A stretch of 64,000 nucleotides of DNA from an uncultured Lachnospiraceae bacterium (GCA_946558465.1 CAMNTM010000015.1:1-64000); one strand, 5' to 3'. Counted from the stretch's first letter, positions 44,763 through 53,529 are shown. The notes: generated from the sequence alone by a model not told the origin. Numbers and translations are program-made.

Positions 44763-46073
44763 TTAGTTTTTTACAACCCTGCTGTTACGGCATACGGATA
44801 AGATAATCCCCATATAAAAATATGCTATTAACAGATACGATCCTCCGTTTGAAATAAAGGGCATAAACACAGAACCTCTCGGAACGATTCCCAAATTCAT
44901 ACCTATATACATGATTGTCTGAATAGTTAAAAACAACACGCAGCCTAAGCTGACTATATATCCCAGCTGGTTTTTCTGCTGTCTGGCCACGTGCAGAAGA
45001 TATATCCAAAATGCCGCCACTAATCCTGTAAGCAGAATTCCCTTCCACGTTCCCATATAGCGGAATACATACAGCCACAGATAAGAATTCCTTATTTCAT
45101 TCAACATATTCCCGGCAAGCGAAAAAGCACCTTCCCGCACGGCTGTTCCAGCCTCCGCCGCTGCTGACGCGGTATAATCATAATCCAGGTAACTTCCCGG
45201 TTTAAGCCATGCCTGAATTCTTAAAAGCTGATAATCCGGCAGAATACTTCCTCCTGTCTTCAAAGCAAATGCAAAAATCACAAGCGCCCCCGTCAAAATA
45301 ATAAAAATCCAAAGTCTGAAATATAGTTTCTTTCTTTGGCTCCCAAACCATCTCCTGTGAATTGCCGCATGGATGAGAATCAGCCCTGTCATTCCCACCA
45401 CTGCTGCCACCGAAAGCATATAATTATACAAAAGAATCAAAATGGAAATACCCAGACAGATTCCGCTTTTTATCAGCCCTTTCTGCTTCTGTCCCCGGAA
45501 ATAATATAAAATCCCGGCATAAAAGGGAATCAGAAGACTGGCTGATTGTGAAAGATAAAGAGGTCTTCCATTCACCGGAGGTCCTGCTGCTATACATAAT
45601 ACCATCAGAGCATTTGCCGACATCCAGAATGCCGGCGCATATTTGCCAAGAAGCGAATAATCCAGCCAGCAGATAATCAGCATAAGAAATAATCCGGCGG
45701 CCATAGCCGCTGTATATTCCCCGGCCCCCTGAAACAGGGCTCTTTGAAACCGCCCGGCGCCATCCGGCGGATAAGAGGTCAGAATAACTATAATCTGAAG
45801 CGCCGCCCCCATAAAGCTGATAAAAAGAATCCCCGCCAGTACACTCCATTCCATTTTCGGCCGGTGCACTCTGTCAAGAGCCACTCCCGCTTCTACCGGA
45901 TCTCCCATCTCCCGCACTGCCGCCTCCTCGGCCTCTATATCTGTCACGCCCTCCGCCTGAAATGTAAGCTTCTGATCCTCGATATGCGCCTCTACCTCCT
46001 CCAGCACCATAGGCCGCGCCCTCCTTGTCCGAATCTGATCTTCTAATAGATGAAGGTACTCACGTCTATCCAT
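44763..46073 (-). CDS. Permease-prefix / SEDS (FtsW-RodA-SpoVE) fusion protein
   Basis: 436 residues. Residues 1-75 are a permease-prefix domain (MDRREYLHLLEDQIRTRRAR, HIEDQKLTFQAEGVT, AVREMGDPVEAGVALDRVH). About ten transmembrane helices follow with SEDS features: GRPLYLSQSASLLIPFYAGIL, LLRIQAWLKPGSYLDYDY and the C-terminal VPRGSVFMPFISNGGSYLL. In the extracytoplasmic segment where active enzymes have TDFIF, this protein reads RNSYLWLYVF, so the catalytic aspartate appears missing. The gene start overlaps the end of padR, giving a coupled pair. It may be a non-polymerising or regulatory SEDS protein. Confidence 0.8.
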   Translation of the reverse strand: MDRREYLHLLEDQIRTRRARPMVLEEVEAHIEDQKLTFQAEGVTDIEAEEAAVREMGDPVEAGVALDRVHRPKMEWSVLAGILFISFMGAALQIIVILTSYPPDGAGRFQRALFQGAGEYTAAMAAGLFLMLIICWLDYSLLGKYAPAFWMSANALMVLCIAAGPPVNGRPLYLSQSASLLIPFYAGILYYFRGQKQKGLIKSGICLGISILILLYNYMLSVAAVVGMTGLILIHAAIHRRWFGSQRKKLYFRLWIFIILTGALVIFAFALKTGGSILPDYQLLRIQAWLKPGSYLDYDYTASAAAEAGTAVREGAFSLAGNMLNEIRNSYLWLYVFRYMGTWKGILLTGLVAAFWIYLLHVARQQKNQLGYIVSLGCVLFLTIQTIMYIGMNLGIVPRGSVFMPFISNGGSYLLIAYFYMGIILSVCRNSRVVKN

Positions 46074-46401
46074 AATACAGCCCTCCCAGCACATTTGAAA
46101 CCGCCCTCGTATACGTCCTCCACTCCGTCTCCTTCATACGGAGCTGTTTCTTTCCCGCTTTTGTAAGCGCGTAGTATTTCCTTATCTTCCCCAACGCCTC
46201 CTGCTCGTAAGAGGTTATATATCCTTTTTCCTCCATACCGTGAAGAAGCGGATATAAAGTGCCTGCCTTCAGCTCAAATACGTTTTCTGATTTCTCCCGC
46301 AGTGTCTGGATCATCTCGTAACCATACATTTCCTTTTCCTCTAACAGCTTCAAAAGCAGCATTGCAGTGCTCCCTGATGCAAGACTTTTGTCTACCGCCA
46401 T
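46066..46401 (-). CDS. PadR-family regulator (paralog 3)
   Basis: 111-residue winged-helix regulator with STAMLLLKLLEEKEMYGYEM, ELKAGTLYPLLHGM and GKIRKYYALTKAGKKQL. The second ATG (MAVDKS) is chosen because AAGGAG is 8 bases upstream of it but only 2 from the first. It overlaps the SEDS-fusion gene by 8 bases. It is the third member of the set at 30.6 and 31.1 kb and is likely autoregulated through the promoter at 46.5 kb. Confidence 0.92.
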   Translation of the reverse strand: MAVDKSLASGSTAMLLLKLLEEKEMYGYEMIQTLREKSENVFELKAGTLYPLLHGMEEKGYITSYEQEALGKIRKYYALTKAGKKQLRMKETEWRTYTRAVSNVLGGLYYG

Positions 46402-46470
46402 ACCCATCTCTCCTTTCTCTTTGCAGATACAACATACTTTGTCAGCAGTATATTGTCATTCTTCGAACTG

Positions 46471-46580
46471 ATAATCAATATATTGATTATTTACATACCG
46501 TATAGAGCATACGTAAACAATGTATAGATTACCTATATATCTGTTATCTATATAATACATAGAATATCTATATATGTCAA
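46471..46580 (-). promoter_or_regulatory. padR promoter 3 with operator palindromes
   Basis: On the minus strand TTGACA (46580-46575), 17 bases, TATTAT (46557-46552); the spacer holds ATAGA-TAT-TCTAT. ATAATCAATATATTGATTAT (46471-46490) is a perfect 20-base palindrome in the leader. The gap 46402-46767 contains nothing else that looks like a gene. Layout mirrors promoter 2 at 31.0 kb. Confidence 0.7.
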
Positions 46581-46767
46581 CCTGAATCCTAAAAAATTTC
46601 TGCCTGTGCAGACCAGACGATGTATACTGAAAATTGATTACCAAATTATCTTTATTTTATGTTACACTGTCTTATACAATTGTTTTTCCTGCTCCTTTCT
46701 TGTCAGAGTTCAAACTGCTGCACAGAAAGGAATCCAAGTTTAATCCGAATTGACGGGGAGACCAGCT

Positions 46768-47301
46768 ATGTCTAAAGTAATGAAATTGACTACAGCCTTC
46801 TGCCTTGCAGCAGCGATTTTCACAACTACGTTATCCTTCTATTTTACCGAGGATATATATGTAACATCAGCCGTAACCTTCAGCACGGCATTCTATCATC
46901 TGGGGATACGGTTATTGGTCGGTTTTCTTTATAACATCAAGATGAAAAACCGGGCGGACTATACAAAAAAATGGTTTCAAGTTCATTCTTGGGAAAGTAA
47001 ATTATATCAATTTTTAAAAGTTAAAACATGGAAGAGCAAAATGCCTACTTTTAATCCAGAGGATTTCTCTATTCAAAATCATACATGGGACGAAATCATA
47101 CAGACAATGTGTCAGTCAGAACTAGTGCATGAAACAAATATTATACTTAGTTTTATCCCTCTTACAGCTTCCAAATGGTTCGGCTCATTTTATGTGTTTT
47201 TCATAACGTCTGTATGCAGTGCTCTGTTTGATCTAATGTTTGTTATCATGCAAAGATATAATAGAGCCCGTATAATAAAAATAGTCTTAAGCAGGAGGTA
47301 A
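46768..47301 (+). CDS. Membrane protein, CrtO-like acyltransferase family
   Basis: 177 residues with four hydrophobic segments (about 5-25, 32-52, 120-140 and 143-165). The central VHSWESKLYQFLKVKTWKSKMPTFNPE (in pieces) and QSELVHETNIILSF resemble proteins annotated as glycosyl-4,4'-diaponeurosporenoate acyltransferase-like. No carotenoid genes are present, so that specific reaction is doubtful; transfer of an acyl group to some lipid is the most that can be suggested. GGGGAGA precedes the ATG; an in-frame TTG six codons upstream is the alternative. It is monocistronic. Confidence 0.65.
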   Translation: MSKVMKLTTAFCLAAAIFTTTLSFYFTEDIYVTSAVTFSTAFYHLGIRLLVGFLYNIKMKNRADYTKKWFQVHSWESKLYQFLKVKTWKSKMPTFNPEDFSIQNHTWDEIIQTMCQSELVHETNIILSFIPLTASKWFGSFYVFFITSVCSALFDLMFVIMQRYNRARIIKIVLSRR

Positions 47302-47328
47302 ACTGAGCGCTTCTATTCAGTAGAAATT

Positions 47329-47748
47329 TCAAGACTCTTCCTCTATCTCCATAATCTCATCAATCGGTATGCTTGTGCCGTCTGTCAGAACCACCATGCG
47401 CTTATATTCGTGAATTCTTTCAACACAGCCTGTCACAGCCATATAAGCGCCTCCCTGCTTCCTCTCATCCGGCACAAAATAAGTAATGGAAACAGCAGGC
47501 TTTCTATCCAGGCGTCTTTTAAGATTTTTAAGCTTTTCGTTTAATACCGCTTTATAATTCTCGTCCAATTCTGCTCTTACATACGTTATCCGGGCAGTCT
47601 CATTCACCGCTTCTCCATGCCCCGTCAGCGCCGCAAATGGCATAAACTGTGCTGCTCTGTCCGGCACCGGCATATGCGGATGTGTTTTCGACACATGCCT
47701 CGGCAAATCAATTATATCCTCATATCCGCTTCCTTGAAGTCTTTTCAT
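47329..47748 (-). CDS. YolD-like protein
   Basis: 139 residues, recognised from DRAAQFMPFAALTGHGEAV followed by a basic helix (LNEKLKNLKRRL) and a beta-rich C-terminus ending IPIDEIMEIEEE. YolD-like proteins are regularly encoded next to UvrX-type Y-family polymerases and are thought to assist or control them. Its start overlaps the polymerase gene by 4 bases, so both are under the same SOS promoter. Confidence 0.88.
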   Translation of the reverse strand: MKRLQGSGYEDIIDLPRHVSKTHPHMPVPDRAAQFMPFAALTGHGEAVNETARITYVRAELDENYKAVLNEKLKNLKRRLDRKPAVSITYFVPDERKQGGAYMAVTGCVERIHEYKRMVVLTDGTSIPIDEIMEIEEES

Positions 47749-49274
47749 GCCTTATGTCCTCCAATCTGTCTGTTTCTGTCTATCGCCGTTGCTCCCTCCA
47801 GCAGACTTGTTCCTTTTAAAACTGCATTTTTCCCATACCTTTTCTTAATATCCAGCACCGCCTGCTGCAGTCTCCTCTCCCGCTCTAATTCTGCTGCTTC
47901 TGCTTCACGTTTCCGCTCCAGCGCTCCATAATCTGTAAATAAATCCATCTGTTCAAATGCAGGCTTTTTTACTGCCTCATCTTCATGAACCACATGATTG
48001 GCTCCAAGCGTAATCCGTCTGATAAGTAAATTCTGATTTACAATCTCATCATATAACTCAAGAATTGTATTAACAATCCATCTTGTAGACGAGCCTGATG
48101 CCTTAAGGTTTGCCGTTCCATGTGCATGCTTGGGAATTTTTCTGCCATAACGATCCGTCGTGACCTCTCCCTTATAAACATCAAAATTACCCGAAACAGA
48201 CAAATTCTCAATATCATAGCCTACCGTCAGAACAAGCTGGTCCGTAACCAGCCTCCTGTCAACCAGAGTAAGCGCAAGCGATTCCGCCATCTCTCTAACT
48301 ACTATCCGGGCCTTTTCGGCTGTATACGGGCAGTGCAGAACCTGGCCTGAGCATATACTATTGACACTTGGCTTATATGCCTTTATATCTGCCATCGTAC
48401 AGGGCTCCCACCCCCATGCATGATCAATTAAAAGCTCCGCATTGACGCCGAATAATTTATACAATAAATCTTCATTATAATATTCTCCCGGCCTCCCAAT
48501 GGAACACCTTGCCACATCTCCCATCGTAAACATCCCGTGTTCTGCCAATTTTTCTGCATATCCTCTGCCCACTCTCCAGAAATCTGTAATCGGCTGATGT
48601 GCCCACAAAATTCTCCGATAGCTCTTTTCATTCAACGACGCAATCCGTACCCCATTCTTATCCGGAGGGATATGCTTCGCCACAATATCCATCGCTGTCT
48701 TACACAGATATAGATTCGTCCCTATACCCGCTGTTGCAGTTATCCCAGTAGCAGATAAAATATCCTGTATAATTTTCCCCGTAAGCTCCCTTGCGGACAT
48801 CTGGTATATGCTTAGGTAATGCGTAACATCTATCATAATTTCATCAATCGAATACACATGGCAGTCCTCCGGCGCAGCATATTTCAGATATATTTCGTAT
48901 ATCCGCGTACTATATTCTATATAGCAGGCCATCCTCGGCGGCGCCACGATATAGTCAAGAGCCTTTTCCGGAGAGTTCTTTAATTCTTCATCATCATAGG
49001 AGGAACCACAGAATCTTTTTCCGGGTACAGAAAGCAGCCTTTTAGCATTCACCTCCTTTACCCTTTGTACCACCTCAAACAGCCTTGCCCTGCCCGGTAT
49101 ACCATAAGACTTCAGGGAGGGGGACACCGCAAGACAAATAGTCTTTTCTGTCCTGCTCATATCCGCAACAACAAGATTCGTTGTAATCGGATTAAGCCCT
49201 CTTTCTATACATTCTACAGAAGCGTAAAATGATTTCAAATCAATTGCAATATACACTCTATCTTCCTGTGCCAT
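47745..49274 (-). CDS. Y-family DNA polymerase (UvrX/DinB-like)
   Basis: Translesion polymerase of 509 residues. Palm motifs IAIDLKSFYASVECIERG and VYSIDEIMIDV supply the catalytic acidic residues, and GIGTNLYLCKTAMDIVAKH precedes the thumb helix-hairpin-helix (GRPGEYYNEDLL region) and little-finger domain. The C-terminus has a charged helix (LERKREAEAAELERERRLQ). It is longer than chromosomal DinB, fitting the UvrX branch. Two LexA-type boxes overlap its promoter. Confidence 0.93.
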   Translation of the reverse strand: MAQEDRVYIAIDLKSFYASVECIERGLNPITTNLVVADMSRTEKTICLAVSPSLKSYGIPGRARLFEVVQRVKEVNAKRLLSVPGKRFCGSSYDDEELKNSPEKALDYIVAPPRMACYIEYSTRIYEIYLKYAAPEDCHVYSIDEIMIDVTHYLSIYQMSARELTGKIIQDILSATGITATAGIGTNLYLCKTAMDIVAKHIPPDKNGVRIASLNEKSYRRILWAHQPITDFWRVGRGYAEKLAEHGMFTMGDVARCSIGRPGEYYNEDLLYKLFGVNAELLIDHAWGWEPCTMADIKAYKPSVNSICSGQVLHCPYTAEKARIVVREMAESLALTLVDRRLVTDQLVLTVGYDIENLSVSGNFDVYKGEVTTDRYGRKIPKHAHGTANLKASGSSTRWIVNTILELYDEIVNQNLLIRRITLGANHVVHEDEAVKKPAFEQMDLFTDYGALERKREAEAAELERERRLQQAVLDIKKRYGKNAVLKGTSLLEGATAIDRNRQIGGHKA

Positions 49275-49293
49275 AATATCTTCTCCCTATACA

Positions 49294-49338
49294 GAATGTC
49301 TGTTCTTATATTTTATCAGAACTCACGTTCGTTTTCAA
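49294..49338 (-). promoter_or_regulatory. SOS promoter with two LexA boxes
   Basis: On the minus strand TTGAAA (49338-49333), 17 bases, TAAAAT (49315-49310). GAACTCACGTTC (49319-49330) is a perfect GAAC-N4-GTTC LexA box inside the spacer. A second box, GAATGTCTGTTC (49294-49305), one mismatch, covers the start of transcription. DNA-damage induction of the polymerase/YolD operon is strongly indicated. Confidence 0.85.
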
Positions 49339-49475
49339 TGACATAATCCTATTTTCCAAATGTTACATCCAAGACTGCTTCCTGGAACGCCGTAAAAACA
49401 ATTCCGTACAAAATGTATGCGCCACAGATTATACCTTTATATCTCGTACTATTTATACATTATTTTTGCATATTA

Positions 49476-49534
49476 TGTATAAAAATACATTTTATCAATT
49501 TTCTCTTGCATATTTATAAAATATAGTGTATAGT
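49476..49534 (+). promoter_or_regulatory. argG promoter with ARG box
   Basis: TTGCAT (49506-49511), 17 bases, TATAGT (49529-49534). Upstream TGTATAAAAATACA (49476-49489) is a palindromic ARG box, overlapped by TGCATATTATGTA (49467-49479). The position upstream of -35 differs from argC. The rest of the gap 49339-49629 holds no gene; 95 bases of leader precede argG. Confidence 0.65.
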
Positions 49535-49629
49535 AATCCTTGCAGCTAAAAATACCGTTTTATAATACTTTTATAGGCCGGCAGACCTTGTCCGGCAAGA
49601 TAAATATACAAATCCAGGAGGAAGAAAAT

Positions 49630-50847
49630 ATGAAAGAAAAGGTTGTATTGGCATATTCCGGCGGCCTTGACACAACGGCAATCATTCCGTGGCTGAAGGA
49701 GAATTTTGATTATGAGGTTATCTGCTGCTGCGTAGACTGTGGGCAGGGCGAGGAGCTTGACGGTCTTGAGGAACGCGCAAAATTATCCGGCGCTTCTAAG
49801 CTTTATATAGAGGACATTGTAGATGATTTCTGCGACAACTACATCGTTCCCTGTGTACAGGCCCACGCAGTATATGAAAATAAATATCTGCTCGGAACCT
49901 CTATGGCCCGTCCGGCTATCGCAAAACGTCTGGTAGAGATTGCAAGAAAGGAAGGAGCTTCTGCTATCTGCCACGGGGCTACCGGTAAGGGAAACGATCA
50001 GATCCGCTTCGAGCTCGGCATCAAGGCTCTTGCTCCCGATATCAAGATTATCGCTCCCTGGAGAATGACCGATGTATGGACCATGAACTCACGCGAGGAA
50101 GAGATTGAATACTGCAAGAGGCACGGAATTGACCTGCCTTTTGATGCAAGCCACAGCTACAGCCGCGACCGCAATCTGTGGCATATCAGCCATGAAGGCT
50201 TAGAGCTTGAGGACCCGGCAAACGAGCCAAATTATGATCACCTGCTGGTACTCGGCGTAACACCTGAAAAAGCTCCTGACGAGGGCGAATATGTAACTAT
50301 GACATTCGAAAAGGGTATACCGGCAAGTATCAACGGTGAAAAAATGAAGGTATCGGATATTATCCGCAGACTGAATGATCTGGGCGGAAAGCACGGAATC
50401 GGTATTTGCGATATCGTAGAAAACCGCGTTGTAGGCATGAAATCCCGCGGCGTATACGAAACCCCCGGAGGAACTATCCTTTACGAAGCACACCAGCAGC
50501 TTGAGGAGCTTGTTCTGGACCGCGCAACTTATGAAGTAAAAGAAGAAATGGGCTGCAAGCTGTCCCAGATCGTATACGAAGGAAAATGGTTTACTCCTCT
50601 TAGGGAGGCGGTTCAGGCATTTATAGAAAGTACCCAGGAATATGTAACCGGTGAAGTAAAGTTCAAGCTTTACAAAGGAAATATCATAAAAGCAGGAACG
50701 ACCTCCCCTTATTCCCTGTACAGTGAATCTCTGGCAAGCTTCACAACCGGAGACCTGTACGATCATCACGACGCAGACGGATTTATCAATCTGTTTGGTC
50801 TGCCGCTTAAGGTGCGGGCGCTGAAAATGCAGGAAATGAATAAATAG
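49630..50847 (+). CDS. argG: Argininosuccinate synthase
   Basis: Joins citrulline and aspartate using ATP. 405 residues. The PP-loop is [25 protein letters not shown] and [20 protein letters not shown] (in pieces) and the C-terminal [16 protein letters not shown] are family hallmarks. The start is the ATG after AGGAGG; in-frame upstream codons lie in the leader. argF and argH are not in the window, so the urea-cycle half of the pathway is encoded elsewhere. Palindromic repeat F follows immediately. Confidence 0.98.
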   Translation: MKEKVVLAYSGGLDTTAIIPWLKENFDYEVICCCVDCGQGEELDGLEERAKLSGASKLYIEDIVDDFCDNYIVPCVQAHAVYENKYLLGTSMARPAIAKRLVEIARKEGASAICHGATGKGNDQIRFELGIKALAPDIKIIAPWRMTDVWTMNSREEEIEYCKRHGIDLPFDASHSYSRDRNLWHISHEGLELEDPANEPNYDHLLVLGVTPEKAPDEGEYVTMTFEKGIPASINGEKMKVSDIIRRLNDLGGKHGIGICDIVENRVVGMKSRGVYETPGGTILYEAHQQLEELVLDRATYEVKEEMGCKLSQIVYEGKWFTPLREAVQAFIESTQEYVTGEVKFKLYKGNIIKAGTTSPYSLYSESLASFTTGDLYDHHDADGFINLFGLPLKVRALKMQEMNK

Positions 50848-50854
50848 ACCAAGA

Positions 50855-50890
50855 CGGGGACGGGGTATTTTTAAAAATACCCCGTCCCCG
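50855..50890. repeat. Palindromic repeat copy F
   Basis: A perfect 36-base palindrome with core GGGACGGGGTATTTTT. It lies between the ends of two convergent genes (argG and the MEMO-AMMECR1 gene), 8 bases from each, and could terminate both. The centre sequence is that of copy E, the flanking CG pairs those of copy D. Confidence 0.9.
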
Positions 50891-50897
50891 ATTCAGT

Positions 50898-52286
50898 CTA
50901 ATCATGCCTTACTACTTCAAATCGTTCTAGCTCTATCTCTTCGTTCTCCTCAATTCCAGCCTTCTGCTTTGCAATTGCAATCTGCTCTTCCACCGTATCT
51001 ATACCCTCCAGATTAGGAAGAAGAAGCCCTCGCCGCTGTTCCTTTGTCACAACCACGCCATATCGTTTCACATCCAATTTATCCGCTGAATTGATTTTCT
51101 CCATATCTCCCAGCACATCTACACTGACGGCAAGCATATCCAATTCCTCCGGCCCTATAGGTAAAAATCTAGGATCTTTCGATGCTGCACTGACCGCATT
51201 TTCAATAATCTCTTCTGCTATAGAAGTCTGTACCGGCCGAATCGTACCGATACAGCCCCTGAGACTCCCGCATTTTTTGATAGATACAAAGACTCCTGCC
51301 CGACTCCTATACATTTCTCCGGGCAGACTGTCCGGCACTTCAGGCTTTCTTCCTGTGCGCACATACATTTCTACCGTACTGCGGGCTAACTTGACATAGT
51401 CGTCTTCACCGTCTCTCTTTCTTAAAACCTTTTCCCTTTCTCTCTTCTCATATTGGTCCTTAAAATTCCTTTTGGGATTCTCTCCACACACCTTATATGT
51501 ACAGATACCATATCCCACTCCAAAAGGTCCCTCATAAGACAGCCGGCGGGCACAAACCTCAAGCCTGTCCAATGCCCCGGCCATCATGACAAAGGAACGA
51601 TGGCCGCATTCCGCCGCTTTTTCACAGAAATTTTCCGAAAATTCCAGAAGACTCCTGAAATCTCCTGCTTCCATTGCCTCCATAACGCGCCGGTCATATT
51701 CCGGCCCCTCTTCCCGATATCCGTACGGTCCTTCCTTCTTAAGACTGTGAGATAAGTCCCCGCTGGCAATCACCACCACATTTCTTCCAAGCGCCCCCGC
51801 CGTCTCCTGTATACAGCGTCCAAGCTCATAATGCTCCGTAAGAGAAAGTCCCGACAGCCCTATTCTCACAAGCCTGTAGTCCTTCCAATATTGATTTATA
51901 AAATATAAAGGCACCATCGTCCCGTGATCCAGTCTTTTATCTCGTTCTCCTAAAGTCCCCGCCGGCAGGTTCTTTTTCTCCGAAAGCCTGCTTAGGTTTT
52001 CCACAAAAGCCGTATCATACTCCGCTTCAATCTTCACCCCTTCCGCACAAAATCTACTGAAATCTCCCCTCGCGCCGCTTCCCGGCGAAATATGGAAATA
52101 ATCTGCATACATTACCTGATGCGGAGAAATAACTATGAGGGTTTCCGGCCGCAGTGCCCCTATGCTTTTTCCGGCCTCATGATAAGCATCCATTGTATTT
52201 TGAATCCTTCTTTCCTCACCCTTTCCGATATCCGGTATAATAAGCGGTGGATGTGGAACCATAAACGCTCCTGCTATCATCCCCAT
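50898..52286 (-). CDS. MEMO-AMMECR1 fusion (AmmeMemoRadiSam proteins B and A)
   Basis: 462 residues in two domains. Residues 1-270 are a MEMO1/class III extradiol-dioxygenase-like domain (AGAFMVPHPPLI, VISPHQVMYADYF, LDHGTMVPLYFI, VVIASGDLSHS). Residues about 285-460 are AMMECR1 (FVSIKKCGSLRGCIGTIRP, AVSAASKDPRFLPI, DVLGDMEKI, KRYGVVV). In many bacteria and archaea these occur as separate genes with a radical SAM enzyme; that third gene is not in the window. The biochemical role is unsettled. It is monocistronic and convergent with argG. Confidence 0.92.
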   Translation of the reverse strand: MGMIAGAFMVPHPPLIIPDIGKGEERRIQNTMDAYHEAGKSIGALRPETLIVISPHQVMYADYFHISPGSGARGDFSRFCAEGVKIEAEYDTAFVENLSRLSEKKNLPAGTLGERDKRLDHGTMVPLYFINQYWKDYRLVRIGLSGLSLTEHYELGRCIQETAGALGRNVVVIASGDLSHSLKKEGPYGYREEGPEYDRRVMEAMEAGDFRSLLEFSENFCEKAAECGHRSFVMMAGALDRLEVCARRLSYEGPFGVGYGICTYKVCGENPKRNFKDQYEKREREKVLRKRDGEDDYVKLARSTVEMYVRTGRKPEVPDSLPGEMYRSRAGVFVSIKKCGSLRGCIGTIRPVQTSIAEEIIENAVSAASKDPRFLPIGPEELDMLAVSVDVLGDMEKINSADKLDVKRYGVVVTKEQRRGLLLPNLEGIDTVEEQIAIAKQKAGIEENEEIELERFEVVRHD

Positions 52287-52519
52287 AACCTCCTCGCATC
52301 TCTAATCTTTGAACACTGCGTTCTCCGTCATTTTCCACAAAGCCAGGCCTCCTGCTGTAACACCATTTTAACATACATCCTTTATAAAATCACAGGTATT
52401 CCTTAAAAGCCCGTGATATAGTATAATATAAACATACCAAAGACTGCAAAGGCACTATGTACACAAAAGCCTGCAAGCAGCATCTATAAAATATACTTAA
52501 AAACCAAAGGAGAGATAAC

Positions 52520-53377
52520 ATGGCAGGCAGACAAGTAAAGCTTGAGCATGCCGAAAAAGGCAGTATTCTATATCATTACACAAAAAGCAACGGCATTAAC
52601 GGCATTATAAATCATAATTGCTTCTGGGCGACAAAAAGCGATTTCCTAAACGATCCTAATGAATTTTCTCATATCCAGGGAATCATAGACACTGTATGTC
52701 AGGAAAACATTAAGAATGAGTCTCTAAAAGAAATGTTTCTTAACGACTCCGTTTACGCTGAAAGAGAAAAACAGCGGGAATATTTTGTACTCTCTTTTTC
52801 AAAATGCCGGGACAGTATTACTATGTGGTCAGAATTTGGAAATAAAACCGGCTATAATATAGGCTTTAGAAGCGAAGAAATTATCGCAAGAATAGAGGCG
52901 GCTGCCGAAATCGCCTACCATGGTCTTGTTGTCTATAATATGAAAAAACAAAAGCAGCTGATCAAAAGAAATCTGTGCAGTTATCTGCCGAATCTCCTTC
53001 GGATGCCGCTGAATGATATCCTGGAGGCCGGAGCCAGAAATCGTCAGGATAATGCCTATCTGAAGGCATGCAGAAAATTTCAGAAAATGGCAGAGGTCTA
53101 TGCTATGTTTTTCAAGCAGGAAGGTTTCTGTGAGGAACAAGAATACCGATTTATATTTAAAAAGCAAAAAGACACGGCCGTATATTTCCGCGTCAAGGAC
53201 GGCTTCATGCTTCCCTATATTGAAATATTGCTGAGCAGCGAAAATCTGCCGATTGAGGAAATCATGATTGCACCACAGAACCACATCGACCTTGCAAAGA
53301 GCGGAATAGAATATATGCTGCACACAAAGGGCTACCGGGCAAAAACAGCTTTGTCTAATATAAAGCTTAGATACTAA
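52520..53377 (+). CDS. DUF2971 family protein
   Basis: 285 residues, soluble. DUF2971 features are YHYTKSNGINGIINHNCFWATKSDFLNDPNEFSH (in pieces), the central FVLSFSKCRDSITMWSEFG and the C-terminal IEEIMIAPQNH. Family members occur in phage-defence and toxin-like contexts, but also as single chromosomal genes; none of the neighbours here supports defence. AAAGGAGAG precedes the ATG. Possible promoter TTCCTT-17-TATAAT lies about 90 bases upstream. Confidence 0.85.
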   Translation: MAGRQVKLEHAEKGSILYHYTKSNGINGIINHNCFWATKSDFLNDPNEFSHIQGIIDTVCQENIKNESLKEMFLNDSVYAEREKQREYFVLSFSKCRDSITMWSEFGNKTGYNIGFRSEEIIARIEAAAEIAYHGLVVYNMKKQKQLIKRNLCSYLPNLLRMPLNDILEAGARNRQDNAYLKACRKFQKMAEVYAMFFKQEGFCEEQEYRFIFKKQKDTAVYFRVKDGFMLPYIEILLSSENLPIEEIMIAPQNHIDLAKSGIEYMLHTKGYRAKTALSNIKLRY

Positions 53378-53416
53378 TCATGCCTCGTCTCTTTCATTTT
53401 TCCGCATGCATAACAT

Positions 53417-53458
53417 AAAAGCAGAGTCCTTAAAGCCTCCCTGGCAAAACTCTGCTTT
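53417..53458. terminator. Possible bidirectional terminator
   Basis: AAAAGCAGAGT (53417-53427) pairs with ACTCTGCTTT (53449-53458) around a 21-base loop, between the convergent DUF2971 and zinc-ribbon genes. A T-run follows on the plus strand and the A-run gives U on the minus strand. The large loop makes it a moderate candidate. Confidence 0.45.
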
Positions 53459-53529
53459 CTGCTTCTATATACTTACCTGCTCTGCAGGTAATCATTGTAT
53501 ATACATCTTTTAAACGTTCACAAAATGAC

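Noticed and set aside
52520-53377. DUF2971 gene as part of a defence island
   Set aside because: Neighbours are housekeeping or unassigned envelope genes; there is no toxin-antitoxin, nuclease or mobile-element context here.
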